A stretch of 64,000 nt of DNA from Paenibacillus thalictri (GTDB taxonomy: Bacteria; Bacillota; Bacilli; Paenibacillales; NBRC-103111): contig NZ_SIRE01000021.1 of the NCBI RefSeq assembly GCF_004307995.1, positions 124,001-188,000 on the forward strand, given 5' to 3'. Below the pieces are notes generated by a model that was given only the letters and a program-made list of their open reading frames with translations, made no database searches and had not been told where the DNA came from. The first letter of the stretch is position 1. The number at the start of each line of letters is the position of its first letter. The translations under genes were made by a program, and so were the position numbers. Of this stretch, positions 35,158-42,820 are shown one piece after another.

Positions 35158-35913
35158 ATGAACACGCAAGCGGCATACGGTATCCAAGCGATACCGCTAA
35201 CGAGGGGATTTAATGGCAGTCAAGGGATTATCCATCCCGTTTTGATTTGGGACGAACACAACGCCATCTTGGTCGACACCGGGGAGCCGATTCATCTGCA
35301 AGCGGTGCAGACGGCCATGGAACAGGCGGGCATCCCGTTGGCCCGGTTAAACCAAATTATTATGACCCACCAGGACATCGATCATATCGGCAATTTGCCA
35401 AATTTGCTGCAAGCAACGCCGCATAAAATCGAAGTGCTGGCGCATGAAGCGGACCGGCCTTATATCGAAGGCGTTAAGCCGCTGATGAAGCTGAAGGCCG
35501 ATGTGCTCCGAGACAAGATGAACGCGCTGCCGGAGAGCGAACTGCAGCTGCGTGCGGACATCGCGCTGCTGCTCGATAATCCGCCGAAAGCGGGAGTGGA
35601 TAGGGTGGTGGCTGACGGCGATACGCTGCCTTATTGCGGCGGTATTACCGTCATTCATACGCCAGGACATACGCCGGGTCATATCAGCTTATATTTGTCG
35701 CAAAGCAAAACGCTGATTGCCGGGGATGCGATCGTCATTATGGACGGCAAGCTGCGTAAGCCGGTTGAGCAGTTCACCCCGGATATGGAGACGGCGATCA
35801 AGTCGCTCAAAAAGTTTGTGAATTACGATGTGGAGACGCTTATTTGTTATCACGGCGGCGTATTTAACGGCAATGCCAACGAGGCTTTGGCCGAGCTGGC
35901 GGCAAGCTTGTAA
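35158..35913 (+). CDS. MBL-fold metallo-hydrolase
   Basis: Metallo-beta-lactamase-fold protein of 251 residues. The hallmark is IIMTHQDIDHIGN near residue 65 (H-x-D-x-D-H), then HTPGHTPGHISLY near 170, an IAGDAIV Asp near 185, and a C-terminal ICYHGG His. The first His of the usual HxHxDH is followed by Q, which is normal for the glyoxalase II/arylsulfatase-like branch. It probably hydrolyses a thioester, lactone or ester produced in the neighbouring pathway. A GGGAGACGGGGG ribosome region precedes the ATG. Confidence 0.85.
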   Translation: MNTQAAYGIQAIPLTRGFNGSQGIIHPVLIWDEHNAILVDTGEPIHLQAVQTAMEQAGIPLARLNQIIMTHQDIDHIGNLPNLLQATPHKIEVLAHEADRPYIEGVKPLMKLKADVLRDKMNALPESELQLRADIALLLDNPPKAGVDRVVADGDTLPYCGGITVIHTPGHTPGHISLYLSQSKTLIAGDAIVIMDGKLRKPVEQFTPDMETAIKSLKKFVNYDVETLICYHGGVFNGNANEALAELAASL

Positions 35914-36004
35914 GCAAGGTGTGAGGCAAGCGAACGTATAGGCAATGTACGGCAGGCGTGTAAGCAAGATGTATTAAGGATATAGGGCTGATTGCTTACA
36001 GCAT

Positions 36005-36130
36005 CAGATTCCCGCCTCTTCGCTCCGTATGGCGATCTCCGTTGCAAGGGGTCTCCCGATCATGATCGTGTATCCTTTTTTTCAAAAATATGTTGTCAAA
36101 CGTATCACGATCGGCGCGGTCAAGGGATGA
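36005..36130 (+). pseudogene. Remnant of a CUT1 sugar ABC permease (LplC/MalG-type C-terminus)
   Basis: Reading in the frame that ends with TGA at 36128 gives SSLRMAISVARGLPIMIV followed directly by YPFFQKYVVKRITIGAVKG and stop. This is the hallmark C-terminus of LplC-type permeases (YPFxQKYFVKGxxIGAVKG). Nothing upstream continues the permease, so only about 40 codons survive. It shows that a sugar-uptake operon was lost or moved here by deletion. Confidence 0.75.
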
Positions 36131-36156
36131 GCCGCGTCCACGTTCCATGCTGCTGT

Positions 36157-36226
36157 AAAAAGGCGGCCGGAGCGAGCCCGGCAGAAGCTTTTTTTAAGCT
36201 AAACTGCCTGGCCCGCTCCGGCCGCC
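36157..36226 (-). terminator. Long hairpin terminator of the RCC1-SLH gene
   Basis: GGCGGCCGGAGCG at 36162 pairs with CGCTCCGGCCGCC at 36214 and the stem continues to 23 bp with two mismatches; the loop holds a further small AGCTT/AAGCT stem. On the minus strand it is followed by TTTTTACAG. It ends the transcript entering from 39682. Confidence 0.85.
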
Positions 36227-36283
36227 TGCGCGTTCATGTATATCAGACGAATTGTACCGAGGCGATAAACATATGCGATGTAA

Positions 36284-39200
36284 CTATTCGATAAAATGAA
36301 CGGCCTGCAAAAACCGTTTCAGCATCGTCGCCGCTTGGGCACGGGTGGCATTATCGGCCGGTGCGAATATGCCGCCGTCCATTCCGTTAATGATTCCCGC
36401 TTGGACCGTCTTTGAGACGGCGGCTTGCGACCATGCGGAAATCGCATCCCGATCCTTAAATTCGGCGAGCGTTTCGATATGTTCCCCGATGTTTTTTCCA
36501 TCCGGCGTCAGGTTTAACGCTCTGGCCAGCATCACCGCCATTTGCTCGCGGCTGATCCGGCTGCCGGGCTCAAAGCGGTCGTCCGTCACGCCGTTTACCA
36601 GACCGGCTTTAACCGCCGCATTCACCAAAGGCGCGTACCAAGCCGCCGCCGGCACGTCAGCAAAACCTTGGTAAGACGGATCGTCTTCAGTCGATAATCC
36701 CAACGAGCGGACCAGCAGGGCGGCAAACTCGGCGCGCGTAATGCTTTCGTCGGGTGCAAACCGCTCCGGCGCAGCGCCGTTTACGATCAGCTTCGAAGCC
36801 AGCTGCTCCACATCTTCTTTGGCCCAATGAGATGCCATGTCGCTAAACGTCCGTTTGTCGGCTTCCACGGCAGCATAAATGCTGTAATGGGTGGCTTGCA
36901 TAACGGCTTCTTTTTTTCCGTCGCTTCTGGCGCCAAGATGAGTCGGAATATAGGAAACCGTGCTGGCGTAAGGGTCGTAATACACGGCGATGACGTTGCC
37001 GTCTGCTTGAAAAGGCGTATATACGATGCCGCGGGTCATATATTTGCTGCCGAAGTCGCGCAGCTCGATTGTTTGCCCGTTAGCAGACGCTTGCACGCGG
37101 AAATCTACGGCATGGTCCAGCACGCGGAAACCGAGGACAAGGCCCAACTGATCCAGCTTTGTGCCGATCGCGCTGCTTACCGGTTTCATCGAAGTGACGA
37201 TGTTCAGATCAGCCAACGCAACGCCGAGGCGTCTTGCCAAGCCGTTCAAATCCAATACACTGGCTTGCAGCTCCAGGCTGGAGCCGTCCAACTCGACGCC
37301 GACGGCAGCCTGCGGATATGCCCCGGCAAGCTCCGCAAGTGCCTCTCCGGGCAGCTGAACTTGTATGTCCGGATCCACATTGCCGGCTTTTATAAGAATG
37401 CTGGGTTTCCCGGCGTCTTTCAGCAGCTCCTGCACTTGGTGGAGCACATCCGCCGGTACAATCAGCTTTTGCGTAACCGTCCCGTCCGGTTCCGTCTCCG
37501 TCACCAGAGATGACGAATCGGCGGTAATCACGACGCCGCCTGCCGGATCCACAGCGATTTCATATTTGGGCGATGCTGTTTCGGAAGTCGAAGCATCGTT
37601 TGAACTCGAACTGGAGCCGGAGCTAGGAAACCAGTTGGATACGGCGATGGAGAGCATCTGATCGGCTCCGCCGCTGAACGTAAACGTCAGGATTGTCGTG
37701 CCGATCGGCTGTGCGTTCAAATAAGCTTTCAGAATCGTCACGGTATCGCCCGACACGGTATAATCGGTGCCAAGCACAAGCGGTACCGCGTTGTTGGCGA
37801 TGCCGGTAAATGTGTTGCCGTTTAAGCTCAGCGTTGTCGGCACGTCGGTGTTGGCCGCAGCTCCTGCGTATTTGTCGAAAACGGCCGCGGAGGGGCTGAT
37901 CGTACTATTGTCAGGCGGCGTGACAATATTGGTTACAGGGATCTTTTTGACCGCTTCATTGCCGGCCAAATCTTTGGCGTACACCGTATAAGAACCGTTC
38001 GCTGTGACGGTAAACGTTCCCGCAGACAAAATATCCGTCCCGGCGCTGGCAAATGCCGCCGCTGCGTTGTCTCCCGGCAGCCATTTCAAGCCGGCTAAGG
38101 CGTTCGAGCTACCGTACGTTTGCGCCGTTACCGTGAAGGTGACAGGGCCAATGATCGGCGCCGTTGTCGACGGCGTGACGGTGATGAATGGCGCAGCCGG
38201 CATATCAACGGTAACGTTCTGCGCATTTGTGGTCCCGGCCAAATAAAGACTATCGCCCTCATACAATGCTGTGAACGTATGTCCGCCGGGCTGTGGAATA
38301 AAACTCCATTGCGCATTGCCCCCGGCATTCAAAGGCACGCTGCTTAACACCTGTACGCCATCTTTAAACGTCACATTGCCCGCAGGGAAACTGAAATCGC
38401 CGTAAACGGCGGCCGTAAGTGTTACCGGTTCAAGGTAAGTGGCATGTGTGACTGACGCGGTTAACGCTGGTCGCGGCTTGATAAATATTTTTTTCGGCGT
38501 CTTTTGCTGCCCGCCTCCCGACGTATTATCGCCGAGCAGGTCCTGCGTGCCCCACGACCACAAACGCCCGCTGGCGTCCAGTCCGTAGGACGCTCCATAG
38601 CCTCCCCATACGGAAGCGAATTGAACGGGATTTCCGTTGTCTGCAACCGGCACTTTATGCGGAGCGGCGTTAACTGTGGTACCGTCGCCGAACTGCCCCG
38701 AGCTATTCAGTCCCCATGTCCACATGTTTCCGGTATCGTCAAGCGCCAGCACATGCTTGAGCCCTCCGGAGACATGAACAAATGTTACCGGATTGCCATT
38801 GTCCGTAATGGCGACTTTGGCTGGCGCCCATAATGATCCCGAAATGCCGCCGTCGCCGAGTTGTCCCTGATCGTTGCCTCCCCAAGACCATATGTTGCCA
38901 TTCGTATCGATAGCTAAACCAAGGAACGGTCCCGTGCCGTAAGCGGATCCTGCGGAAATCGCTTGGAATTTCGCTTCCGTGCCGCCGTCCATGACCGTAA
39001 ACTGCGAGGGGGAATAAGCGGGCTGAAAGAGGGTCCATAGATGCTGCTGGTCGTCGATGGCGAAGGCAAATTCGTCGTTGGCCTCCAAGGTTTGGAAAAC
39101 AACCGGGGTCCCGCCGCCGTCGTTAATCGTCTGCCGGATAGGAACGGCAGGATCTGCCGTAAATGTTCTTTGGCCCCATATCCATAACTTGCCGTTGCTG

Positions 39201-39682
39201 TCCAAGGCAAACGTAGACGAACGCGTGCAGGCAATTTTTTGAAATACGACAGGCGGGCTGCCGTCCGTTACGTTCAGTTTGGTCCAGCTAAGCGCAGGGG
39301 GAGTTCCCGCGCCGAGTCCCAACTGGCCGCTGACGTTGTCGCCCGCCGCCCACAACCGTCCGCTTGTATCCAGGGCGATCGCGTGATTGAAGCCGTTTTT
39401 TATTTCCTTAAACGTTACCGGTGTCTCATTGTCCAGCACCTTGAGCAGAAGAGGGGTATTGGATCCGGAGGTGGTTCCGTTGCCGAACTGGCCGGATATA
39501 TTCGAACCCCACGCCCATATGCGGCCGTCCGCATCCAAAGCAAATGTCGTATTCAATTCCGACGATACCGAAGTGAACATCGTGCCCGCCGCAGCCGCCG
39601 GCGTCGGTTGGAGCAAGGGGCATGCCGTAATAACCGCACACAAAATAGCAATGATCCAGCTTTTGATAAATGTTTTCCTCAC
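36284..39682 (-). CDS. RCC1-repeat S-layer-homology surface protein
   Basis: Secreted protein of 1,132 residues. Signal peptide (1-32, ending PTPAAAAG), then about seven RCC1-type repeats (about 35-400, each with a WAWGSN or WSWGGNDQGQLGDG turn) that should form a beta-propeller, an Ig-like Big_3-type domain (about 405-495), a second Ig-like unit, an X2-type domain (about 595-690), a pre-SLH region, and three SLH repeats (about 955-1132, e.g. FAPDESITRAEFAALLVRSL). GTG start after AAAGGAAG. It attaches to the cell wall; the propeller probably binds a partner or glycan. No enzyme motif was found. Confidence 0.9.
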   Translation of the reverse strand: MRKTFIKSWIIAILCAVITACPLLQPTPAAAAGTMFTSVSSELNTTFALDADGRIWAWGSNISGQFGNGTTSGSNTPLLLKVLDNETPVTFKEIKNGFNHAIALDTSGRLWAAGDNVSGQLGLGAGTPPALSWTKLNVTDGSPPVVFQKIACTRSSTFALDSNGKLWIWGQRTFTADPAVPIRQTINDGGGTPVVFQTLEANDEFAFAIDDQQHLWTLFQPAYSPSQFTVMDGGTEAKFQAISAGSAYGTGPFLGLAIDTNGNIWSWGGNDQGQLGDGGISGSLWAPAKVAITDNGNPVTFVHVSGGLKHVLALDDTGNMWTWGLNSSGQFGDGTTVNAAPHKVPVADNGNPVQFASVWGGYGASYGLDASGRLWSWGTQDLLGDNTSGGGQQKTPKKIFIKPRPALTASVTHATYLEPVTLTAAVYGDFSFPAGNVTFKDGVQVLSSVPLNAGGNAQWSFIPQPGGHTFTALYEGDSLYLAGTTNAQNVTVDMPAAPFITVTPSTTAPIIGPVTFTVTAQTYGSSNALAGLKWLPGDNAAAAFASAGTDILSAGTFTVTANGSYTVYAKDLAGNEAVKKIPVTNIVTPPDNSTISPSAAVFDKYAGAAANTDVPTTLSLNGNTFTGIANNAVPLVLGTDYTVSGDTVTILKAYLNAQPIGTTILTFTFSGGADQMLSIAVSNWFPSSGSSSSSNDASTSETASPKYEIAVDPAGGVVITADSSSLVTETEPDGTVTQKLIVPADVLHQVQELLKDAGKPSILIKAGNVDPDIQVQLPGEALAELAGAYPQAAVGVELDGSSLELQASVLDLNGLARRLGVALADLNIVTSMKPVSSAIGTKLDQLGLVLGFRVLDHAVDFRVQASANGQTIELRDFGSKYMTRGIVYTPFQADGNVIAVYYDPYASTVSYIPTHLGARSDGKKEAVMQATHYSIYAAVEADKRTFSDMASHWAKEDVEQLASKLIVNGAAPERFAPDESITRAEFAALLVRSLGLSTEDDPSYQGFADVPAAAWYAPLVNAAVKAGLVNGVTDDRFEPGSRISREQMAVMLARALNLTPDGKNIGEHIETLAEFKDRDAISAWSQAAVSKTVQAGIINGMDGGIFAPADNATRAQAATMLKRFLQAVHFIE

Positions 39683-39945
39683 TGTTTTCTTCCTTTCCGG
39701 TATTCCATTTCATTGACGCCCGAAGGCGGTTCGAACTGCAGTGAAACGCCGGTTTGTTGTTTTTTGTTACCGCTGAAACTCAAAACCGGACGTTTGCTTA
39801 TGTCCCTATCCCGATTATTTTAGCACAGTGTCCTATTTGCTCGGCAGTGACTACAGAATCAGTTTTGACAGCGGGGGAAAAGCTTCTTTCGACGAGCTTC
39901 GAGGAGGCTTGTATTATCGGGTCAATCTCGAAGCGTTTCGAACAT

Positions 39946-39974
39946 GTAAAGATCCTTTAAATAGTAGTAAAGAT
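39946..39974 (+). promoter_or_regulatory. GTAAAGAT direct-repeat pair of the novel operon
   Basis: Exact GTAAAGAT octamers start at 39946 and 39967, 21 bp apart, with CCTTTAAATAGTA between and TATGAAAT after the second. The second repeat begins 36 bp before the -10 box at 40003. Spacing and position match an activator that binds as a head-to-tail dimer, such as an AraC-type response regulator. The same layout stands before the gene at 3889. Confidence 0.65.
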
Positions 39975-40002
39975 TATGAAATTTATCGGATGGAAAATGT
40001 TT

Positions 40003-40008
40003 TATTAT
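40003..40008 (+). promoter_or_regulatory. Candidate -10 box of the novel operon
   Basis: TATTAT lies 36 bp after the start of the second GTAAAGAT repeat and 43 bp before the start codon. No good -35 hexamer is present 17 bp upstream, as expected of an activator-dependent promoter. Confidence 0.5.
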
Positions 40009-40050
40009 TTAGTCAAGCAAAATAATTAGTATGTACGAGGAGGAATCAGC

Positions 40051-40692
40051 ATGTTTTCCGAAATTACAGTGAAGGAGCCGCTTGACCGGATTGCCGAGGA
40101 TTGGGATTTTCTGAATGAAAAAATCATTAAAAAATTCCAAGGTTTTTTGCCGGTCGGGCAAAACATTTACGGGATCAGGCAGCGCAAATTCGCCGCAAAC
40201 GGCGACGTCATCGATCTGCGCAAAGGCAACATCTCCAAGCACGTGGAGCTGGGGCCAAACGGGATATATTCCTGGAAGCACATACCGCTGAACACGCATT
40301 TTATTTTTAGCGGAACGCCTCACCGGGTGTCCCATAATTTCGGATATTGGCATATCAACGACAAAGACGAAATGTATTTGCCGCTGCCTTCAAACGATCC
40401 TGACGGTCTCAGTTATTTCCTGGTCATTATGGGCGAGCCGAAAGGCGATGAATGCGACCGGTTTGCATGGTATTGCGATCAGTGCTACACGATGCTGCAT
40501 GAGGAAGTGTACGAAACGGGGCGGCTTGGCTTCGACGGCTTCTGGAAAGCGGAGATTGAGGCGGTCAAGTCGTACAATGCCGACATTCGCCACCGCACCT
40601 GTTCGGAATGCGGCAAAGTGAATCCGGTCGGGTATTGCTGGAATCCGTCCAGAGATACGCCCGAGCAGCAAGAGGCGAGAAAAATCTGGTAA
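40051..40692 (+). CDS. Cupin/Cys4 protein related to 3-hydroxyanthranilate dioxygenase (subunit A)
   Basis: 213 residues, first gene of a four-gene operon. The C-terminal third resembles 3-hydroxyanthranilate 3,4-dioxygenase: WYCDQCYTMLHEE near 140 and RTCSECGKVNPVGY near 190 match that enzyme's rubredoxin-like C-x2-C pairs. Upstream, WHINDKDEMYL has the H-x5-E spacing of its iron ligands, and SGTPHRVSH could supply another His, but the order of motifs differs from the known enzyme. A non-heme iron dioxygenase or a related metal enzyme is likely; the substrate is unknown. GAGGAGGAA precedes the ATG. It is paralogous to the next gene. Confidence 0.7.
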   Translation: MFSEITVKEPLDRIAEDWDFLNEKIIKKFQGFLPVGQNIYGIRQRKFAANGDVIDLRKGNISKHVELGPNGIYSWKHIPLNTHFIFSGTPHRVSHNFGYWHINDKDEMYLPLPSNDPDGLSYFLVIMGEPKGDECDRFAWYCDQCYTMLHEEVYETGRLGFDGFWKAEIEAVKSYNADIRHRTCSECGKVNPVGYCWNPSRDTPEQQEARKIW

Positions 40693-40735
40693 GCTGCCGC
40701 ATCAAACCACGTAAGCCAAAAGGAGGCGAGTTTTG

Positions 40736-41308
40736 TTGAGCAAGGCGAATTTGCTGAAAATGCACGAGGACATCAAGCTGACGACAATGGAAAACGGCTA
40801 TCAAGGTTGGGTCAAAGTCGGTCAATACATCATCTGGGCCAAAGAATATGCGGCTTCGGCGCCGGCTTTGACGGTGCTGGAGAAAATCGACAAGGGGGTC
40901 GTCGTTTTTAACGAAGAGACGGAATATTTGGTGCACCGCATTCCGGCCGGGACTCCCGTGCACATTACGAACCTGTTTGGTTTCTGGCATACAAGCGATG
41001 CCGACCGGATCTGGATTTGCGCTAAATACCCGCACAGCAAATACCACATGATCATTAGCGGCGGCAACTTCGGAGTGAACACGGTGAGCATCGTATCGTG
41101 GTTTTGCCCGAAATGCGGCCATGAGCTTGCCCGCTTCGAAGATAAAAATCCCGACGAAGGCCCGGATTTTTGGGACGTCGCCGCCGAACATGTGAACACG
41201 TTTAACAACTCGGCGGAGATGCGCACTTGCGGCCCATGCGGTCACGTGCATCCTCAGGCGTATCCGTTTGTGCATGACGAAGACCGCGAACCCGCGGAGC
41301 GGTGGTAA
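40736..41308 (+). CDS. Paralogous Cys4 protein lacking the acidic ligand (subunit B)
   Basis: 190 residues, a diverged paralogue of the preceding product. Shared: FGFWHTSDADRIW aligns with FGYWHINDKDEMY, WFCPKCGHELARFE with WYCDQCYTMLHEE, and RTCGPCGHVHPQAY with RTCSECGKVNPVGY. The Glu of the H-x5-E motif is Arg here, so this copy is probably structural or regulatory and may form a heteromer with A. TTG 40736 is used, 9 bp after AGGAGG; TTG 40733 is equally possible. Both Cys4 centres are complete, so metal binding is kept. No characterised homologue was recognised by eye. Confidence 0.7.
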   Translation: MSKANLLKMHEDIKLTTMENGYQGWVKVGQYIIWAKEYAASAPALTVLEKIDKGVVVFNEETEYLVHRIPAGTPVHITNLFGFWHTSDADRIWICAKYPHSKYHMIISGGNFGVNTVSIVSWFCPKCGHELARFEDKNPDEGPDFWDVAAEHVNTFNNSAEMRTCGPCGHVHPQAYPFVHDEDREPAERW

Positions 41309-41363
41309 AGCCGGAGAGCCGCACAAAACGTAAGCGCTATCAATTAGGAGAGGGACGGTTGTT

Positions 41364-42329
41364 ATGGACAAATTGACGGAAGCAATCGACGTAAAAATAT
41401 CGGCGCCCGGATTAAACTGGATTCGGCTTGCCTCCTTGCTGGCGATCGGGATGGACGGTTATTACAGCAGCTTGCCCAAAGGTTCTACCGTTTCGGTCAT
41501 CACCGGCAACCCGGGAACAAGGTGCGTCAGGGCCCCGGAGCTTGTGGCGAACGGAGATGTGCATATGGCGATCACGACGCCGAGCTGGTACGCCAAAATA
41601 GCGGCGGAAGGCAAAGGGCCGTACAGCGGAAATCCGCTGCCGCTGCGGGCGCTGGCCGCTTTCCCGCACGATGACCGGCTTGTTATGGCCGTCAGGCAGG
41701 AGGTTCCGATTCATTCGTTGCATGAACTCCAAGAGAAAAAACTGCCTTTGCACATTTCGATGCCGGTCAAGGAAATCGAACATCCGGCCGGTTGGGTGGT
41801 TGAGGCAGTTTTGGAGCAATATGGCCTCAGCCTTGAGGATATCGAGTCGTGGGGCGGAAAAGTGCTCAAAGACCGGCCGCGTTTTCAGAACTCGCCGACT
41901 TCCATTCCGGTTGATCCCAGCTTTAGCGCCGTATTTGACGAAGCGATTATGACAAGGCGCTGGCCGAAAATCGCCAATCAATATCCGCTGCGTTATTTGC
42001 CGCTTGACGAAAATGTCGTGGCACATTTTGAGGAGATGGGCATGGCGCGAGGTTTTCTGGAAAAAGGAAGATTGCCGGGCGTTCAGGAGGACGTACTGAC
42101 GATTGACTTTTCCGGCTGGCTGCTGTTCTGCAGGGAAGACATGCCTTTTGAGCTGGGTTATTTGGCGGCCAGGGCGCTGGACGAGCAGCACGAGGCAATC
42201 AATGCGATTTTTGCCGGGGAGTTTGCGCCGATGACCAGCCCGATCCGCATGCATGAAATCGGAAGAAACACGCCGATCCCGCTGCATGCCGGAGCGGAAG
42301 CGTATTACAAGGAAAAGGGCTATCTTTAG
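41364..42329 (+). CDS. TAXI/periplasmic-binding-fold protein without signal peptide
   Basis: 321 residues with the pattern of TAXI-type solute-binding subunits: VSVITGNPGTRCVRAPELVA, GDVHMAITTPSWYAK, LRALAAFPHDDRLVMAVRQE and VDPSFSAVFDEAIMTRRW. The N-terminus (MDKLTEAIDVKISAPG) has no hydrophobic segment or lipobox, so the protein stays in the cytoplasm, unlike transport subunits. No TRAP membrane genes are nearby. Cytosolic relatives of binding proteins include decarboxylases (for example 4,5-dihydroxyphthalate decarboxylase) and ligand sensors. In this operon an enzyme acting on the substrate or product of the A/B proteins is the best inference. AGAGGG precedes the ATG. Confidence 0.65.
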   Translation: MDKLTEAIDVKISAPGLNWIRLASLLAIGMDGYYSSLPKGSTVSVITGNPGTRCVRAPELVANGDVHMAITTPSWYAKIAAEGKGPYSGNPLPLRALAAFPHDDRLVMAVRQEVPIHSLHELQEKKLPLHISMPVKEIEHPAGWVVEAVLEQYGLSLEDIESWGGKVLKDRPRFQNSPTSIPVDPSFSAVFDEAIMTRRWPKIANQYPLRYLPLDENVVAHFEEMGMARGFLEKGRLPGVQEDVLTIDFSGWLLFCREDMPFELGYLAARALDEQHEAINAIFAGEFAPMTSPIRMHEIGRNTPIPLHAGAEAYYKEKGYL

Positions 42330-42363
42330 TGAATCGCCCGTAACGTGAAGGGCAGGTGAAGTG

Positions 42364-42666
42364 ATGAAAGAACTGTTCAGAATCGCCATAGACAGCGTAA
42401 AAGAGAAAGAAAGCCAAGTGTTTTGCGCCGAAGGCCATTCGGTTGTTGTGCACAAGGAAGAAGATGTGTATTACGCTTTTGAAAATTCATGTCCGCACAA
42501 ACAAATGGAACTTCACGAAGGCCAGATTAAAAATGGGGTTATCACATGTCCGTGGCACCGGTTCAGATATGATCTGCAGAGCGGCTTAAGCCTTACGAAC
42601 AAGCAATCCGAATTGAAAATTTACCGCATCCAGGCGGAAGCGGAACAATTGGTCGTCTACGGCTGA
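42364..42666 (+). CDS. Rieske [2Fe-2S] ferredoxin
   Basis: Small soluble electron carrier of 100 residues. The cluster ligands are C-x-H in NSCPHKQMEL and C-x2-H in ITCPWHRFRYD, the standard Rieske pairs, with 15-18 residues between them. It matches NirD/BphF-type ferredoxins. ATG 42364 is 7 bp after AGG and follows the TAXI-like gene by 34 bp. It probably supplies electrons to an oxygenase of the operon, although no Rieske oxygenase alpha subunit is present, which is unusual. A terminator follows directly. Confidence 0.9.
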   Translation: MKELFRIAIDSVKEKESQVFCAEGHSVVVHKEEDVYYAFENSCPHKQMELHEGQIKNGVITCPWHRFRYDLQSGLSLTNKQSELKIYRIQAEAEQLVVYG

Positions 42667-42673
42667 TACAATG

Positions 42674-42721
42674 AAAAATACCTTCCTAATCCCGCAAGTT
42701 GGCGGACGGAAGGTATTTTTT
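42674..42721 (+). terminator. Bidirectional-looking terminator of the novel operon
   Basis: AAAAATACCTTCC and GGAAGGTATTTTT are perfect 13-bp arms around a 21-base loop, with T-runs on both strands. It bounds the four-gene operon that starts at 40051. Confidence 0.92.
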
Positions 42722-42820
42722 GCCGAAAATATGGCTTTTGCGATTTTCAAAAAATGCTGCTATCATAAATTTTATCCGCAGTCCGGATGTCTTTAATTTG
42801 ATGAAAAGCAGGTGCAGTTG

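Larger units (their letters stand above)
35914..36283. other. Intergenic region with gene debris
   Basis: This 370-bp gap contains the 3' remnant of a sugar-permease gene (36005-36130) and a long hairpin terminator. The part before 36000 has repeated GTGTAAGCAAG-like words but no recognisable gene. Confidence 0.5.
39683..40050. promoter_or_regulatory. Divergent control region between RCC1-SLH gene and the novel operon
   Basis: No gene is supported in this 368-bp gap. It contains the GTAAAGAT repeat pair and the -10 box for the rightward operon. The leftward promoter was not identified. Confidence 0.5.

Noticed and set aside
39754..40025. Two small plus-strand frames upstream of the novel operon
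   Set aside because: They overlap the regulatory repeats and the -10 box and lack ribosome sites.
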